From assembly GCA_045654645.1 (NCBI GenBank), contig JAZONR010000060.1, positions 45,015 through 109,014 on the forward strand: a stretch of 64,000 nt of DNA, in the 5' to 3' direction. Positions within the stretch are counted from its first letter, which is position 1. Each line of letters opens with the position of its first letter. This document shows positions 7,297 through 16,303 of this stretch, one piece after another. The notes beneath the pieces are model-generated. The model worked only from the letters and a program-made list of their open reading frames with translations, was not told where the DNA came from and searched no databases. Position numbers and translations under genes: made by a program. The stretch comes from HGM04593 sp045654645. GTDB lineage: Bacteria; Bacteroidota; Bacteroidia; Bacteroidales; Bacteroidaceae.

Positions 7297-7932
7297 ATGA
7301 GCACACTTGAGCGCGCGATAGAGATTGCAACCGAAGCCCACAAAGGGCAATTCGACAAAGCCGGCAACGAATACATCGGACACCCGCTGCGTGTGATGTC
7401 TGCCGGAAGAACGACAGAAGAAAAAATAACAGGAGTACTACACGATGTCATTGAAGACAGCAACCTGACACCCGAAGAGCTCGCCACCGAGGGATTCTCC
7501 CCAACTATAATAGAGGCTCTGCGCTGCCTCACAAAACTATCACCCAATGAGCCATACGAAAAATACATCGCACGCATAAAGAACAACCCGTTGGCTGTAG
7601 CCGTGAAGCTGAACGACCTGACAGACAATATGGACATACGCCGCCTACCCTACATCTCGGACAAAGATGTGAAGCGCCTGAAAAAATACCTTAAAGCCTA
7701 CAAACAACTCACCAGCACCCCAACCTACTCTGTATATGCCTGCCGCACGGAGTTCCCAAACGCCTACACACAATGGAACGAGGACGATGATTTGGAACTT
7801 ACAAAGCTGTGGAGTCAAGGATATTCCATCGCCGACCTCTCAACACATTTCCGGCGCAAGCCGGGAGCCATAAAGTCGCGCATCAAAAAACTAAAACTCG
7901 AAGAGAAAACAAACAGCAGCAACCAAGAATAA
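7297..7932 (+). CDS. HD-domain (Mesh1/SpoT hydrolase-like) protein fused to a C-terminal helix-turn-helix
   Basis: A 211-residue protein. Residues 1-140 form a small HD-type phosphohydrolase domain like the hydrolase half of RelA/SpoT and Mesh1: H15 in AHKGQ, H29 in GHPLRV, H49-D50 in LHDVIEDS, and D107 in KLNDLTDN. Residues about 158-200 (QWNEDDDLELTKLW... KPGAIKSRIKKL) look like a SANT/Myb-like helix-turn-helix. The first part suggests cleavage of a (p)ppGpp-like nucleotide and the second suggests DNA binding; the combined role is unknown. No synthetase, TGS or ACT domain is present. The next small gene follows after 15 bases. Confidence 0.7.
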   Translation: MSTLERAIEIATEAHKGQFDKAGNEYIGHPLRVMSAGRTTEEKITGVLHDVIEDSNLTPEELATEGFSPTIIEALRCLTKLSPNEPYEKYIARIKNNPLAVAVKLNDLTDNMDIRRLPYISDKDVKRLKKYLKAYKQLTSTPTYSVYACRTEFPNAYTQWNEDDDLELTKLWSQGYSIADLSTHFRRKPGAIKSRIKKLKLEEKTNSSNQE

Positions 7933-7947
7933 AAAAAAACACCCGAT

Positions 7948-8295
7948 ATGCACAAGAACGAGAAATGCCTGGCCTGCACAGACAGCGACCTCCCCTTTGA
8001 AGCAGCCGTATATGCAACAATCAACTATTTCAACGAACTTGAGATTGAATACTGTTTCACCGATGACAGGCACCACGAAAAAAATTTTATCCGAAAAGCC
8101 ACTGTGTGCAAGGAGGATACAATAACGATGGCAAGATACCTGCACACAACAGTTGAAGAGCTGCCGAAAACCTTATTTGAGAGTTGTGGCTCAGCATACT
8201 GCAGCAGCACATCAAATGCCGAGCTTATTTTTCAAGAGACACTGAACACAATCATTGACACCGGTGTTACATATAACCTACACGATGTAAAATAG
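7948..8295 (+). CDS. Hypothetical protein, 115 aa
   Basis: A small cytoplasmic protein with no family I recognise. It has four to five cysteines, including KCLACTDSD near the N-terminus, and an acidic helical body. It starts 15 bases after the HD/HTH gene, so the two are probably co-transcribed. No signal peptide or membrane segment. The reading frame is well formed with neighbour-like codon use, which supports it being a real gene. Confidence 0.6.
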   Translation: MHKNEKCLACTDSDLPFEAAVYATINYFNELEIEYCFTDDRHHEKNFIRKATVCKEDTITMARYLHTTVEELPKTLFESCGSAYCSSTSNAELIFQETLNTIIDTGVTYNLHDVK

Positions 8296-8368
8296 TTGTT
8301 TTAACCACTGTCCATATTTTTCCACAGATTAACTTAACTTTTCACCCGGGAATTCCAAGTTTAAAGAA

Positions 8369-8400
8369 CAAAAAAAAGCGAGAAACTAAGTTTCTCGCTT
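8369..8400 (-). terminator. Intrinsic terminator of the tRNA-Asn pair
   Basis: Inverted repeat AAGCGAGAAACT/AAGTTTCTCGCTT (8376-8400), followed on the minus strand by a run of seven to eight T residues. It lies directly after the 3' end of the distal tRNA-Asn. Confidence 0.88.
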
Positions 8401-8402
8401 TG

Positions 8403-8476
8403 CTCTTCAGGTAGGACTTGAACCTACGACCCCCTGATTAACAGTCAGGTGCTCTAACCGACTGAGCTACTGAAGA
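8403..8476 (-). tRNA. tRNA-Asn (anticodon GTT), distal copy
   Basis: 74-base cloverleaf on the minus strand. Acceptor TCTTCAG pairs with CTGAAGA, discriminator is G, and the anticodon loop is CTGTTAA (anticodon GTT). Same sequence as the copy at 8519. Confidence 0.96.
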
Positions 8477-8518
8477 ATATTTTGGAGTTCTTTTTTAGGC
8501 AAACCACCGTTTGCTTTG

Positions 8519-8592
8519 CTCTTCAGGTAGGACTTGAACCTACGACCCCCTGATTAACAGTCAGGTGCTCTAACCGACTGAGCTACTGAAGA
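8519..8592 (-). tRNA. tRNA-Asn (anticodon GTT), proximal copy
   Basis: 74 bases, identical to the other copy, with anticodon GTT. The two copies are separated by 42 bases and share one promoter (8621-8652) and one terminator (8369-8400). Confidence 0.96.
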
Positions 8593-8620
8593 ATTTTAAC
8601 TCCTTTGTCGTTTGACGGTG

Positions 8621-8652
8621 CAAAAGTAGTACTTCTTTTTTTACGGTGCAAA
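8621..8652 (-). promoter_or_regulatory. Promoter of the tRNA-Asn pair
   Basis: On the minus strand, TTTG at 8649-8652 and TACTTTTG at 8621-8628, 20 bases apart: a consensus Bacteroidales promoter about 28 bases before the tRNA 5' end. Confidence 0.85.
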
Positions 8653-8795
8653 TTTTTAAAGCATTTTTTCTTGAACAAAATAAAAATATTCTCCAAAAGT
8701 GCCATTTTTAATAAAAAAAGCTAAAAACAATGGGCAAAAGAGCTCATTAAAGAAGCAAAAGTGTATATTCGCGGTTACATTCTAAAAAACTCACA

Positions 8796-10454
8796 ATGAA
8801 AAGAAAGATAACCATCCTTATGTTGCTGTTGGCAACACTCCCCTTAACACTCATCAAGGCCGACGACAAACACCGTCTTCAGCTTTCACGCCAAATATCA
8901 ATTTTCAACTCCATTGTGCGGGACCTTAATTTGTTCTACGTAGACAGCATTATGCCGGAGATTATGATAAACAAAGGCATTGATGCTATGCTCAAGAACC
9001 TGGACCCCTACACAGAATACTATCCCGCAAGCCGAGCCGATGAATTAAAGATGTTGGCTACAGGGAAATATGCAGGCATTGGTTCCATAATACGCTTGCA
9101 CACCGATGAGAAAACAACTGTCATTGCCGAGCCATACGAAAATATGCCTGCACACAAAGCCGGGCTTATGGCCGGCGACTTGCTAATTTCTATCGACGGC
9201 AATAATGTAAAAGGGTTGAGCGTTGATAGTGTGAGCGAGATGTTGCGCGGTGAACCGGGCACCACCATCACAATCGAATATTCGCGCCCGGGCAAAAAAG
9301 GCACATCGAAAGTGAAATTTGAACGCGAGAGCATTGCCCTGCCTGCAATCCCCTACTATGGCGTACAGGAGAACGGCATCGGATACGTACTATTGAGCAC
9401 ATTCACAGAAGGGTGTGCCAAGAATATGCGCCACGCCATTGTGGAGATGAAGAAACAGGGAGCCGAGTCGTTTATAATAGACCTACGCGGCAACGGCGGC
9501 GGCCTTCTTTCCGAAGCTGTAGAGATTGTAAACCTGTTTGTTCCACGCGGCAAGGTTATTGTAACCACCAAAGGCAAGACAAAGAGCGCCAACGAGGTAT
9601 TCAAGACACAGAGGGAGCCCATTGACACAGAATCGCCCATTGTGGTGCTTGTAAATGGCGAAACAGCATCGGCATCGGAAATTCTTGCAGGCTCACTGCA
9701 GGACCTTGACCGTGCCGTCATCGTGGGCCAGCGCACCTTTGGAAAAGGCCTGGTACAAAACACAAGAGAGGTTTCAGGCGGCGGTTATCTGAAGATGACC
9801 ACAGCTAAATATTACATACCAAGCGGACGCTGCGTGCAAGCCCTCGACTACTCACACGTGATGGATAAAGGGAGGACATCGCGCGTTCCCGACAGCCTGA
9901 CAACAGTGTACCACACCCAGGCCGGACGCGAAGTGCGCGACGGCGGCGGCATACGCCCCGATGTGGAGCCAAAATCGGAAGAGCTCTCTACCCTGCTGTT
10001 CTACCTGACACAGGATATGGCAATCTTTGACTTCGCCACCGACTACAGACACAGCCACAGCACAATAGCACCGGCCGAAACATTCGAAATAAGCGATGCC
10101 GACTATGAGAACTTCAAGAAGCTGCTCAAGGAGCGCAATTTCAGCTATGACCAGATGAGTTCAAAGGTGCTCAAGGATTTCAAAGAGGTGCTTAAATTTG
10201 AAGGATTTGCCGACATAGTGAAGGATGACATTGCCTCGATTGAGAAGAAACTGCAGTCATCGCACCTCGACCACTCGCTCACATTCTTTGCCAACGACAT
10301 AAAGTCGCTCATTGCCGATGAGATTGTTACACGCTACTATGGACAACGTGGAAACATCATCTACAACCTGCGCAAGGACAAGGATATGAAAGAGGGATAC
10401 GATATCCTCAAGAACACCAAACGCTACCGCGAGCTGCTTACCCCGCGTAAGTAA
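8796..10454 (+). CDS. S41 family C-terminal processing peptidase (CtpA/Prc-like)
   Basis: A 552-residue periplasmic serine protease. It has an N-terminal signal peptide (about 22 residues), a helical region, a PDZ domain (about 85-180, with AGLMAGDLLISIDG), and the S41 core. The catalytic Ser lies in GETASASEI (Ser292 or Ser294) and the catalytic Lys is K317 in FGKGLVQ. These enzymes trim or degrade envelope proteins at their C-termini. A C-terminal extension of about 150 residues follows the core. A TATATTCG box at 8764-8771 is a likely -7 element. The gene is followed by a strong hairpin. Confidence 0.9.
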   Translation: MKRKITILMLLLATLPLTLIKADDKHRLQLSRQISIFNSIVRDLNLFYVDSIMPEIMINKGIDAMLKNLDPYTEYYPASRADELKMLATGKYAGIGSIIRLHTDEKTTVIAEPYENMPAHKAGLMAGDLLISIDGNNVKGLSVDSVSEMLRGEPGTTITIEYSRPGKKGTSKVKFERESIALPAIPYYGVQENGIGYVLLSTFTEGCAKNMRHAIVEMKKQGAESFIIDLRGNGGGLLSEAVEIVNLFVPRGKVIVTTKGKTKSANEVFKTQREPIDTESPIVVLVNGETASASEILAGSLQDLDRAVIVGQRTFGKGLVQNTREVSGGGYLKMTTAKYYIPSGRCVQALDYSHVMDKGRTSRVPDSLTTVYHTQAGREVRDGGGIRPDVEPKSEELSTLLFYLTQDMAIFDFATDYRHSHSTIAPAETFEISDADYENFKKLLKERNFSYDQMSSKVLKDFKEVLKFEGFADIVKDDIASIEKKLQSSHLDHSLTFFANDIKSLIADEIVTRYYGQRGNIIYNLRKDKDMKEGYDILKNTKRYRELLTPRK

Positions 10455-10467
10455 TGCCAATACACCC

Positions 10468-10512
10468 ATAAGACAAACAGAGAGCAGCCGCGCTGCTCTC
10501 TGTTTGTCTTAT
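10468..10512. terminator. Bidirectional terminator between convergent genes
   Basis: Perfect 21-base inverted repeat with a 3-base loop (arms 10468-10488 and 10492-10512). It lies between the CtpA-type gene and the oppositely oriented small membrane protein gene. Confidence 0.85.
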
Positions 10513-10525
10513 GTATCTCCAATAT

Positions 10526-10942
10526 CTATTCCTGAATTGCCACTATTGAGAGGCCGGCCTCGCCAATCCCCACCTTGAAAAACCTATCACCCTGCAAAAG
10601 CGCAGCAACGGTATCGCCACCGCACACCACCCTTAACACCGACTGCGAGGTATAGTAGGATTTTGCCTTGTCCACAGCATCATAGCGCGCCATAACAAGT
10701 GTGTCGACGCACTGTGGCACGCCGGCAAACAACACACTGTCGCCAATGGAGACAACCATTCCGTTGCCGCCACAACTCTCATCGAGCACCACACGACAAG
10801 CAGCCTCTTCTGCCGCCGCGGGGTTTACATTCTGCAGCGTATAGTGCATAAAAAGCACCATCACCAACAATATCAACGCAAAAAAAAGAACATTTCCTTT
10901 GAGGAAACGCATATTAGACCTACTGCTTGCCTTTGTACGCAT
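10526..10942 (-). CDS. Hypothetical membrane-anchored protein, 138 aa
   Basis: One strong transmembrane or signal-anchor segment at about residues 18-37 (LFFALILLVMVLFMHYTL), then a soluble extracytoplasmic domain of about 95 residues with a small-beta-strand pattern (MVVSIGDSVLFAG... VLRVVCGGDTVAAL). I do not recognise the family. An internal ATG (codon 11) is an alternative start, but a consensus promoter whose expected start point lies 15-20 bases before 10942 supports the longer form. It is monocistronic. Confidence 0.65.
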   Translation of the reverse strand: MRTKASSRSNMRFLKGNVLFFALILLVMVLFMHYTLQNVNPAAAEEAACRVVLDESCGGNGMVVSIGDSVLFAGVPQCVDTLVMARYDAVDKAKSYYTSQSVLRVVCGGDTVAALLQGDRFFKVGIGEAGLSIVAIQE

Positions 10943-10968
10943 AATTCAATTAATTTCAAGATTGCACG

Positions 10969-10999
10969 CGAAGGTAACACTTTACACCCACACCACAAA
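10969..10999 (-). promoter_or_regulatory. Promoter of the small membrane protein gene
   Basis: Minus-strand TTTG at 10996-10999 and TACCTTCG at 10969-10976 with a 19-base spacer, 26 bases before the ATG. Confidence 0.75.
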
Positions 11000-11097
11000 A
11001 TTTAAAGAACTTTTGAAAAGATTGTGGAAGAGTTGGAATTAGCAAAAAAACAAGGCCGTATGTTATTATACATCTATTAAAAAAACTTTTAAAAACA

Positions 11098-11129
11098 CTT
11101 GCACACGACATCATTTATTCGTACATTTG
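11098..11129 (+). promoter_or_regulatory. Promoter of the rimP-nusA-infB-suf transcript
   Basis: CTTG at 11098-11101 and TACATTTG at 11122-11129 with a 20-base spacer. Transcription would start near 11136, placing the hairpin at 11147 in the 5' leader. Confidence 0.75.
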
Positions 11130-11146
11130 CATTGCAAAGATGATTG

Positions 11147-11172
11147 AGAGGGGCCGACAAGCCCCTCTTTTT
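11147..11172 (+). terminator. Leader terminator (attenuator candidate) upstream of rimP
   Basis: Perfect 8-base GC-rich stem AGAGGGGC/GCCCCTCT with a 6-base loop, followed by five T residues. It lies 18 bases after the promoter -7 box and 55 bases before the rimP ATG. As no gene lies between promoter and hairpin, it would terminate the operon's own transcript unless read through. nusA, which modulates termination, is the second gene, so feedback control is plausible but is inference. Confidence 0.75.
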
Positions 11173-11226
11173 CATACAACACACAACAGAAACCTTATCA
11201 TACACCATAAAACACAAGTAATTGAT

Positions 11227-11694
11227 ATGATTGACAGACAGCAAGTAATTGACTTGACAAACGAATGGCTCGCCGACAAGGAGTATTTTCTGGTAGATGT
11301 CGTAATTAGCAAAGACGACAAAATCACAGTTGAAATTGACCACGCCGAGGGAGTGTGGATTGAAGACTGTGCCGAGCTGAGCCGCCACATAGAAAACGGC
11401 CTCAACGGCGAAGCCGATGATTACGAGCTCGAGGTTGGCTCGGCCGGCCTTGGACAGCCTTTCAAAGTAATTCAACAATACAAGAACCACATAGGGCTTG
11501 AGGTTGAGGTGCTCACAAAGGACGGCAAGAAGCTAAAAGGTGTGCTAAAGGATGCAAACGAGGAGTGCTTCACCCTTGCAACATCAAAGAAAGTGAAGAT
11601 TGAGGGTGCAAAGCGTCCCCAGGTCGTAGAGGAAGAACAGCAATTCACCTACGACAGCGTAAAATACACGAAATACATAATAAATTTTAAATAA
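11227..11694 (+). CDS. rimP: Ribosome maturation factor RimP
   Basis: A 155-residue protein starting MIDRQQVIDLTNEWL; the open frame continues 29 codons upstream, but that part lies over the leader hairpin. The N-terminal alpha/beta domain (VDVVISKDDKITVEIDH, then LSRHIE, then YELEVGSAGL) and the C-terminal SH3-like barrel (about residues 85-155) fit RimP, a 30S maturation factor. The sequence GSAGLGQPF corresponds to the usual SSPGLDRPL. It is 1 base from nusA, as in most bacteria. Confidence 0.92.
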   Translation: MIDRQQVIDLTNEWLADKEYFLVDVVISKDDKITVEIDHAEGVWIEDCAELSRHIENGLNGEADDYELEVGSAGLGQPFKVIQQYKNHIGLEVEVLTKDGKKLKGVLKDANEECFTLATSKKVKIEGAKRPQVVEEEQQFTYDSVKYTKYIINFK

Positions 11695-11695
11695 A

Positions 11696-12955
11696 ATGGC
11701 AAAGAAAGAAGAAACCATCAGCCTTCTTGATACATTTCAAGAATTCAAGGAGTCGAAGAACATCGACCGTACAACAATGATCAGCGTGCTCGAGGAGAGC
11801 TTCCGCAAAGTAATCGTAAACCTCTTCGGCACCGACGAGAACTACTCGGTTATCGTAAACCCCGACCGTGGCGACTTTGAGATACAGCGCCGTCGCGTGG
11901 TAGTGGCCGACAACGATGTCAAGGACAGCAACTTCGAGATTTCCCTCAGCGAGGCACAGCTCATCGACGAGACCTTTGAGGAGGGCGAGGAGGTTAGCGA
12001 AATTGTAAACTTCGCCGAGTTTGGCCGTCGTGCCATCCTCAATCTGCGTCAGACTCTCGCTTCAAAGATTCTGGAGCTTGAGAAGGACAGCCTCTACAAC
12101 AAATACAGCGAGCGCATTGGCCAGATTGTAACTGCCGAGGTTTACCAGATTTGGAAGAAGGAGCTGCTTCTTGTTGATGACGAGGGCAACGAGCTTCTCC
12201 TCCCCAAGAGCGAGCAGATTCCCAGCGACTTCTACCGCAAGGGCGACCACGTGCGCGCAGTGGTGGCACGTGTAGACAACCAGAACAACAACCCCAAGAT
12301 TATCCTAAGCCGCATATCACCAATGTTCCTGCAGCGTCTTTTTGAGCTCGAAGTACCCGAAATAAACGAGGGCCTCATCACCATCAGAAAGATTGCACGC
12401 ATCCCCGGCAAGCGCGCCAAGATTGCAGTTGAGACATACGATGAGCGCATCGACCCCGTTGGTGCCTGCGTTGGCGTAAAGGGTTCACGCATCCACGGCA
12501 TCGTGCGCGAGCTGCGCAACGAGAATATCGATGTTATTCCCTTCACATCAAATGATGAGCTCTTCATCAAGCGCGCCCTCAACCCCGCCAAGATACAGAA
12601 TATCACCATTGACGAGGAGAAGCGTGTTGCAGATGTAAACCTCAAGAAAGAGGAGGTTTCACTCGCTATTGGTAAGGACGGTCTCAACATCAAGCTTGCA
12701 AGTATGATTACCGAGTACACCATCAACGTATATCGCGAAATTGATGCTCAGCAAGAGGATGACATCTATCTCGACGAGTTTGCCGATGAGATTGAAGAGT
12801 GGGTAATAGAGGCTATCAAGAACATTGGCCTTGATACAGCAAAGGCTGTGCTCAACGCTCCACGCGAGGTTCTCATAGAGAAAGCCGACCTTGAGGAGGA
12901 TACTGTAGACCACGTAATCGAAGTGCTCAAAGCCGAATTCGAAGACGAGGAATAA
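11696..12955 (+). CDS. nusA: Transcription termination/antitermination protein NusA
   Basis: A 419-residue protein with an N-terminal RNA-polymerase-binding domain (about 1-125), S1 domain (about 130-200), KH1 and KH2 (about 225-345, including IKRALNPAKIQNI and VSLAIGKDGLNIKLAS), and a short helical C-terminus. The E. coli acidic repeats are mostly absent, as is common in Bacteroidetes. NusA binds RNA polymerase and nascent RNA to control pausing and termination. It lies between rimP and infB in the classical order. Confidence 0.96.
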   Translation: MAKKEETISLLDTFQEFKESKNIDRTTMISVLEESFRKVIVNLFGTDENYSVIVNPDRGDFEIQRRRVVVADNDVKDSNFEISLSEAQLIDETFEEGEEVSEIVNFAEFGRRAILNLRQTLASKILELEKDSLYNKYSERIGQIVTAEVYQIWKKELLLVDDEGNELLLPKSEQIPSDFYRKGDHVRAVVARVDNQNNNPKIILSRISPMFLQRLFELEVPEINEGLITIRKIARIPGKRAKIAVETYDERIDPVGACVGVKGSRIHGIVRELRNENIDVIPFTSNDELFIKRALNPAKIQNITIDEEKRVADVNLKKEEVSLAIGKDGLNIKLASMITEYTINVYREIDAQQEDDIYLDEFADEIEEWVIEAIKNIGLDTAKAVLNAPREVLIEKADLEEDTVDHVIEVLKAEFEDEE

Positions 12956-12992
12956 ACAACAGGGGAATTAAAAATTAAAAAGAAGAGAACGA

Positions 12993-15794
12993 ATGAAGAT
13001 TAGACTAAATAAAGTACAGAAGGAACTCAACCTGGGCCTTTCGACCATTGTAGAGTACCTGCAGAAGAAGGGGTTTGAAATTAAAGAAGACCCCAACGCT
13101 GTAGTACCCGAGCAAGGCTACGAGATGCTCATTCAGGAGTTCAGCGCCGACAAAAAAGCACGTCTGCAATCGGACAAGTTCACCCAAGAGCGCCAGAACA
13201 AGGAGAAGCCCAAGGCTGCACCCGTTGTTGAGGAGAAGATGCCCGAGGTGAAACCCGAGGCTGCACCTGCACCGGCACCCGTTATCATTGAGGAACCTGT
13301 AGCAAAAGAGGAGCCCAAGCGCGAGCCTATCATAAAGGTTACACGTCGCATAGACCTTGATGCCCTAAAAAAGCCTCAGCCCAAGAAAGAAGAGCCCAAG
13401 CCCGCACCTGCACCCCAGGCAAAGCCGGCTCCCACTGTTGAGGAGAGCCCCAAGGCTGCACCCGTCATCGTTGAAGAGAAGAAGCCCGAGCCACAGGCGC
13501 AGCTCACACAGATAGACGAGGTGGAAGCGCCAAAGCTCAAGATTATGGGACAGATTGACCTATCGGCCATAAACCAATCAACACGCCCCAAGAAGAAGAG
13601 CAAAGAGGAGAAGAAAAAAGAGCGTGAAGAGAAGGATAAGCAACGCGAGGAGCAGCGCAAACAGCAGCGCGAGGCCAACCGCCAGGGTGGCGAGGGCCAG
13701 GATGGCGACAAGAAGAAAAAGCGCCAGCGCATCAACGGCCAGCGCGTCGATATCAACGACGTGAAGGAGAACGGTGGCAACGACAACAAGGATTGGAGCG
13801 CCAACCGCAATAAAAACAATGCCAACAACCCCTCACAGGGCAGCCGCAAGGACCGCGACCGTCAGCACAAGCGTTTCGACAAGAGCGAAGTGAGTGATGA
13901 GGATGTATCAAAGCAGATAAAAGACACTCTCGACCGTTTGACAAGCAGAGGCAAGAGCAACAAGTCGGCAAAGTACCGCAAGGAGAAGCGCGACCAGGCC
14001 GCCGAGCGCCAGATGCAGCAGATGAGCGAAGAGATGGAGCAGAGCAAGGTTTTGCAGCTCACCGAGTTTGTAACAGCCAACGAGCTGGCAAGTATGATGA
14101 ACGTCTCTGTTACCCAGGTTATTGCAACCTGTATGAGCATTGGTATGATGGTATCTATCAACCAGCGTCTCGATGCCGAGACAATCAACATTGTTGCCGA
14201 GGAGTTTGGCTACACCACCGAATATGTGAGTGCCGAGGTTGCCAGTGCAATTGAGGAGACAGCCGACACAGAGGATGACCTTCTGCCACGCGCACCAATC
14301 ATCACCGTGATGGGACACGTAGACCACGGTAAGACATCACTGCTCGACTACATCCGCAAGGCCAACGTTATTGCCGGTGAGGCCGGTGGTATCACACAGC
14401 ACATTGGTGCCTACAACGTGAAGATGGAGAGCGGCAAGCACATCACATTCCTCGACACCCCCGGACACGAAGCGTTTACCGCTATGCGTGCACGCGGTGC
14501 CAAGATTACAGATATTGTTATCATCATCATCGCAGCCGATGACAGTGTGATGCCCCAGACCAAAGAGGCTATCAACCACGCTATGGCAGCCGGTGTGCCC
14601 ATTGTATTTGCATTCAACAAGTGCGACAAGCCCACAGCCGATACAAACAAAATCAAGGAGCAGCTTGCAAACCTCAATATGCTTGTAGAGGATTGGGGCG
14701 GTAAATACCAGTCTCAGGAGATTTCGGCAAAGCAGGGAACAGGCGTTGCCGAGCTTATGGAGAAGGTGCTGCTCGAGGCCGAGCTTCTCGACCTGAAGGC
14801 AAACCCCAACCGCAAGGCTACCGGTTCTGTCATTGAGTCTACTCTTGACAAGGGTCGTGGTTATGTAGCCACCGTGCTTGTGCAGAATGGTACCCTTAAG
14901 GTGGGCGACATCGTTGTTGCAGGTACACAGTGGGGAAAGGTAAAGGCCATCTTCAACGAGCGCAACCAGCGCATCAAGGAGATTAAGCCTGCCGAGCCCG
15001 CACTAATCCTGGGCCTCAACGGCGCACCCGCAGCCGGCGACACCTTCAACGTGGTGGAGAGCGAGCGCGAGGCACGTGAAATAACCGGCAAGCGCGAGCA
15101 GTTGCAGCGCGAGCAGGGCCTGCGCACACAGAAGATGCTTACCCTTGACGAGGTGGGCCGCCGCATAGCATTGGGTAACTTCCAGACACTGAACATCATT
15201 GTAAAGGGAGACGTGGACGGCTCTATCGAGGCGCTCAGCGACTCACTCATAAAGCTCTCAACAGAGACAATACAGGTAAATGTAATCCACAAGGCTGTGG
15301 GACAGATTTCGGAGAGCGACGTGAGCCTTGCTGCGGCATCAGATGCCATCATCGTGGGCTTCCAGGTGCGTCCATCTGTTACGGCACGCAAGGTTGCCGA
15401 GAGCGAGGGCGTTGATATTCGCATCTACTCTATCATCTATGATGCCATTGAGGAGGTTAAGGCCGCAATGGAGGGTATGCTTGCTCCTATTGTGAAGGAG
15501 GAGGTTACAGCCACCATCGAGGTGCGCGAGACATTCCACATCAGCAAGGTGGGAACAGTTGCCGGATGTATGGTGCGCGAGGGTAAGGTTAAGCGCAACG
15601 ACCGCGCACGCCTCATTCGCGACGGTATTGTTATCCACACCGGAGCCCTTGCTGCGCTCAAGCGTTTCAAGGAGGATGTAAAGGAAGTTGCAACCAACTT
15701 TGAGTGCGGTATCAGCCTTGTATCACACGACGACATCAAGGTGGGCGACATCATTGAGACATTTGTAGAAGTAGAAGTTAAGCAAAAACTATAA
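12993..15794 (+). CDS. infB: Translation initiation factor IF-2
   Basis: A 933-residue protein. An N-terminal IF2_N helix region (1-55) is followed by a long low-complexity linker rich in Lys, Glu, Pro and Arg (about 60-350), a second IF2_N-like region (about 360-415), and the GTPase domain: G1 GHVDHGKT (about 440-447), G3 DTPGHE, G4 NKCD. Beta-barrel domains and the C-terminal initiator-tRNA binding domain complete it. It places fMet-tRNA on the 30S subunit. It follows nusA after 37 bases and precedes cvpA by 2 bases. Confidence 0.97.
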   Translation: MKIRLNKVQKELNLGLSTIVEYLQKKGFEIKEDPNAVVPEQGYEMLIQEFSADKKARLQSDKFTQERQNKEKPKAAPVVEEKMPEVKPEAAPAPAPVIIEEPVAKEEPKREPIIKVTRRIDLDALKKPQPKKEEPKPAPAPQAKPAPTVEESPKAAPVIVEEKKPEPQAQLTQIDEVEAPKLKIMGQIDLSAINQSTRPKKKSKEEKKKEREEKDKQREEQRKQQREANRQGGEGQDGDKKKKRQRINGQRVDINDVKENGGNDNKDWSANRNKNNANNPSQGSRKDRDRQHKRFDKSEVSDEDVSKQIKDTLDRLTSRGKSNKSAKYRKEKRDQAAERQMQQMSEEMEQSKVLQLTEFVTANELASMMNVSVTQVIATCMSIGMMVSINQRLDAETINIVAEEFGYTTEYVSAEVASAIEETADTEDDLLPRAPIITVMGHVDHGKTSLLDYIRKANVIAGEAGGITQHIGAYNVKMESGKHITFLDTPGHEAFTAMRARGAKITDIVIIIIAADDSVMPQTKEAINHAMAAGVPIVFAFNKCDKPTADTNKIKEQLANLNMLVEDWGGKYQSQEISAKQGTGVAELMEKVLLEAELLDLKANPNRKATGSVIESTLDKGRGYVATVLVQNGTLKVGDIVVAGTQWGKVKAIFNERNQRIKEIKPAEPALILGLNGAPAAGDTFNVVESEREAREITGKREQLQREQGLRTQKMLTLDEVGRRIALGNFQTLNIIVKGDVDGSIEALSDSLIKLSTETIQVNVIHKAVGQISESDVSLAAASDAIIVGFQVRPSVTARKVAESEGVDIRIYSIIYDAIEEVKAAMEGMLAPIVKEEVTATIEVRETFHISKVGTVAGCMVREGKVKRNDRARLIRDGIVIHTGALAALKRFKEDVKEVATNFECGISLVSHDDIKVGDIIETFVEVEVKQKL

Positions 15795-15796
15795 CT

Positions 15797-16303
15797 ATGA
15801 CAATCTTAGATTTTGTAATCATTGGTATGGCAGCAGTTGGCTTCATCGCCGGCTTTGCTATGGGATTTGTAAAACAGTTGTCTTTTGGAGCAGGCATTGC
15901 ATTTGGCCTGCTCCAGGCAGTTGTTTCGTTTGACAAAGTGGGTGCCTGGTTGCTCGAAAAGACAGGCTGGGCCGATTGGCTTTGTTCAATCCTTGGTTTT
16001 GTATTGGTGTTGGCAGCAGTGATGATTGTGTTGCGTCTTGCCGCCCTCATCTTCTCGTGGTTGCTCGACCTGCTGCACCTCAGAATTATTGACCGTGGAC
16101 TGGGAGCGCTCTTCACAGCCTATGTGGCAATGCTGCTGCTTGCAGTCGTTGTGAACCTGAGCGACCGTTTTACCCCCGACAGTGAACTGTTTGGAAAAAC
16201 ATCACAGGCAGAATCCTTGTTATATGAGAAAGTTGTAGGCCGATCTGTAAAGGTCATCGAGGAGGTGAAGAAGGAGATTACTGTTGATGAAAAAGCGGAA
16301 TAA
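15797..16303 (+). CDS. CvpA family membrane protein
   Basis: A 168-residue protein with four hydrophobic segments (about 3-25, 30-50, 63-93 and 100-120) and a charged C-terminal tail. The N-terminus TILDFVIIGMAAVGFIAGFA is typical of CvpA (colicin V production) family membrane proteins, whose biochemical role is unclear. It starts 2 bases after infB and overlaps sufB by 17 bases, so it bridges the translation and iron-sulfur parts of the operon. Confidence 0.85.
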   Translation: MTILDFVIIGMAAVGFIAGFAMGFVKQLSFGAGIAFGLLQAVVSFDKVGAWLLEKTGWADWLCSILGFVLVLAAVMIVLRLAALIFSWLLDLLHLRIIDRGLGALFTAYVAMLLLAVVVNLSDRFTPDSELFGKTSQAESLLYEKVVGRSVKVIEEVKKEITVDEKAE

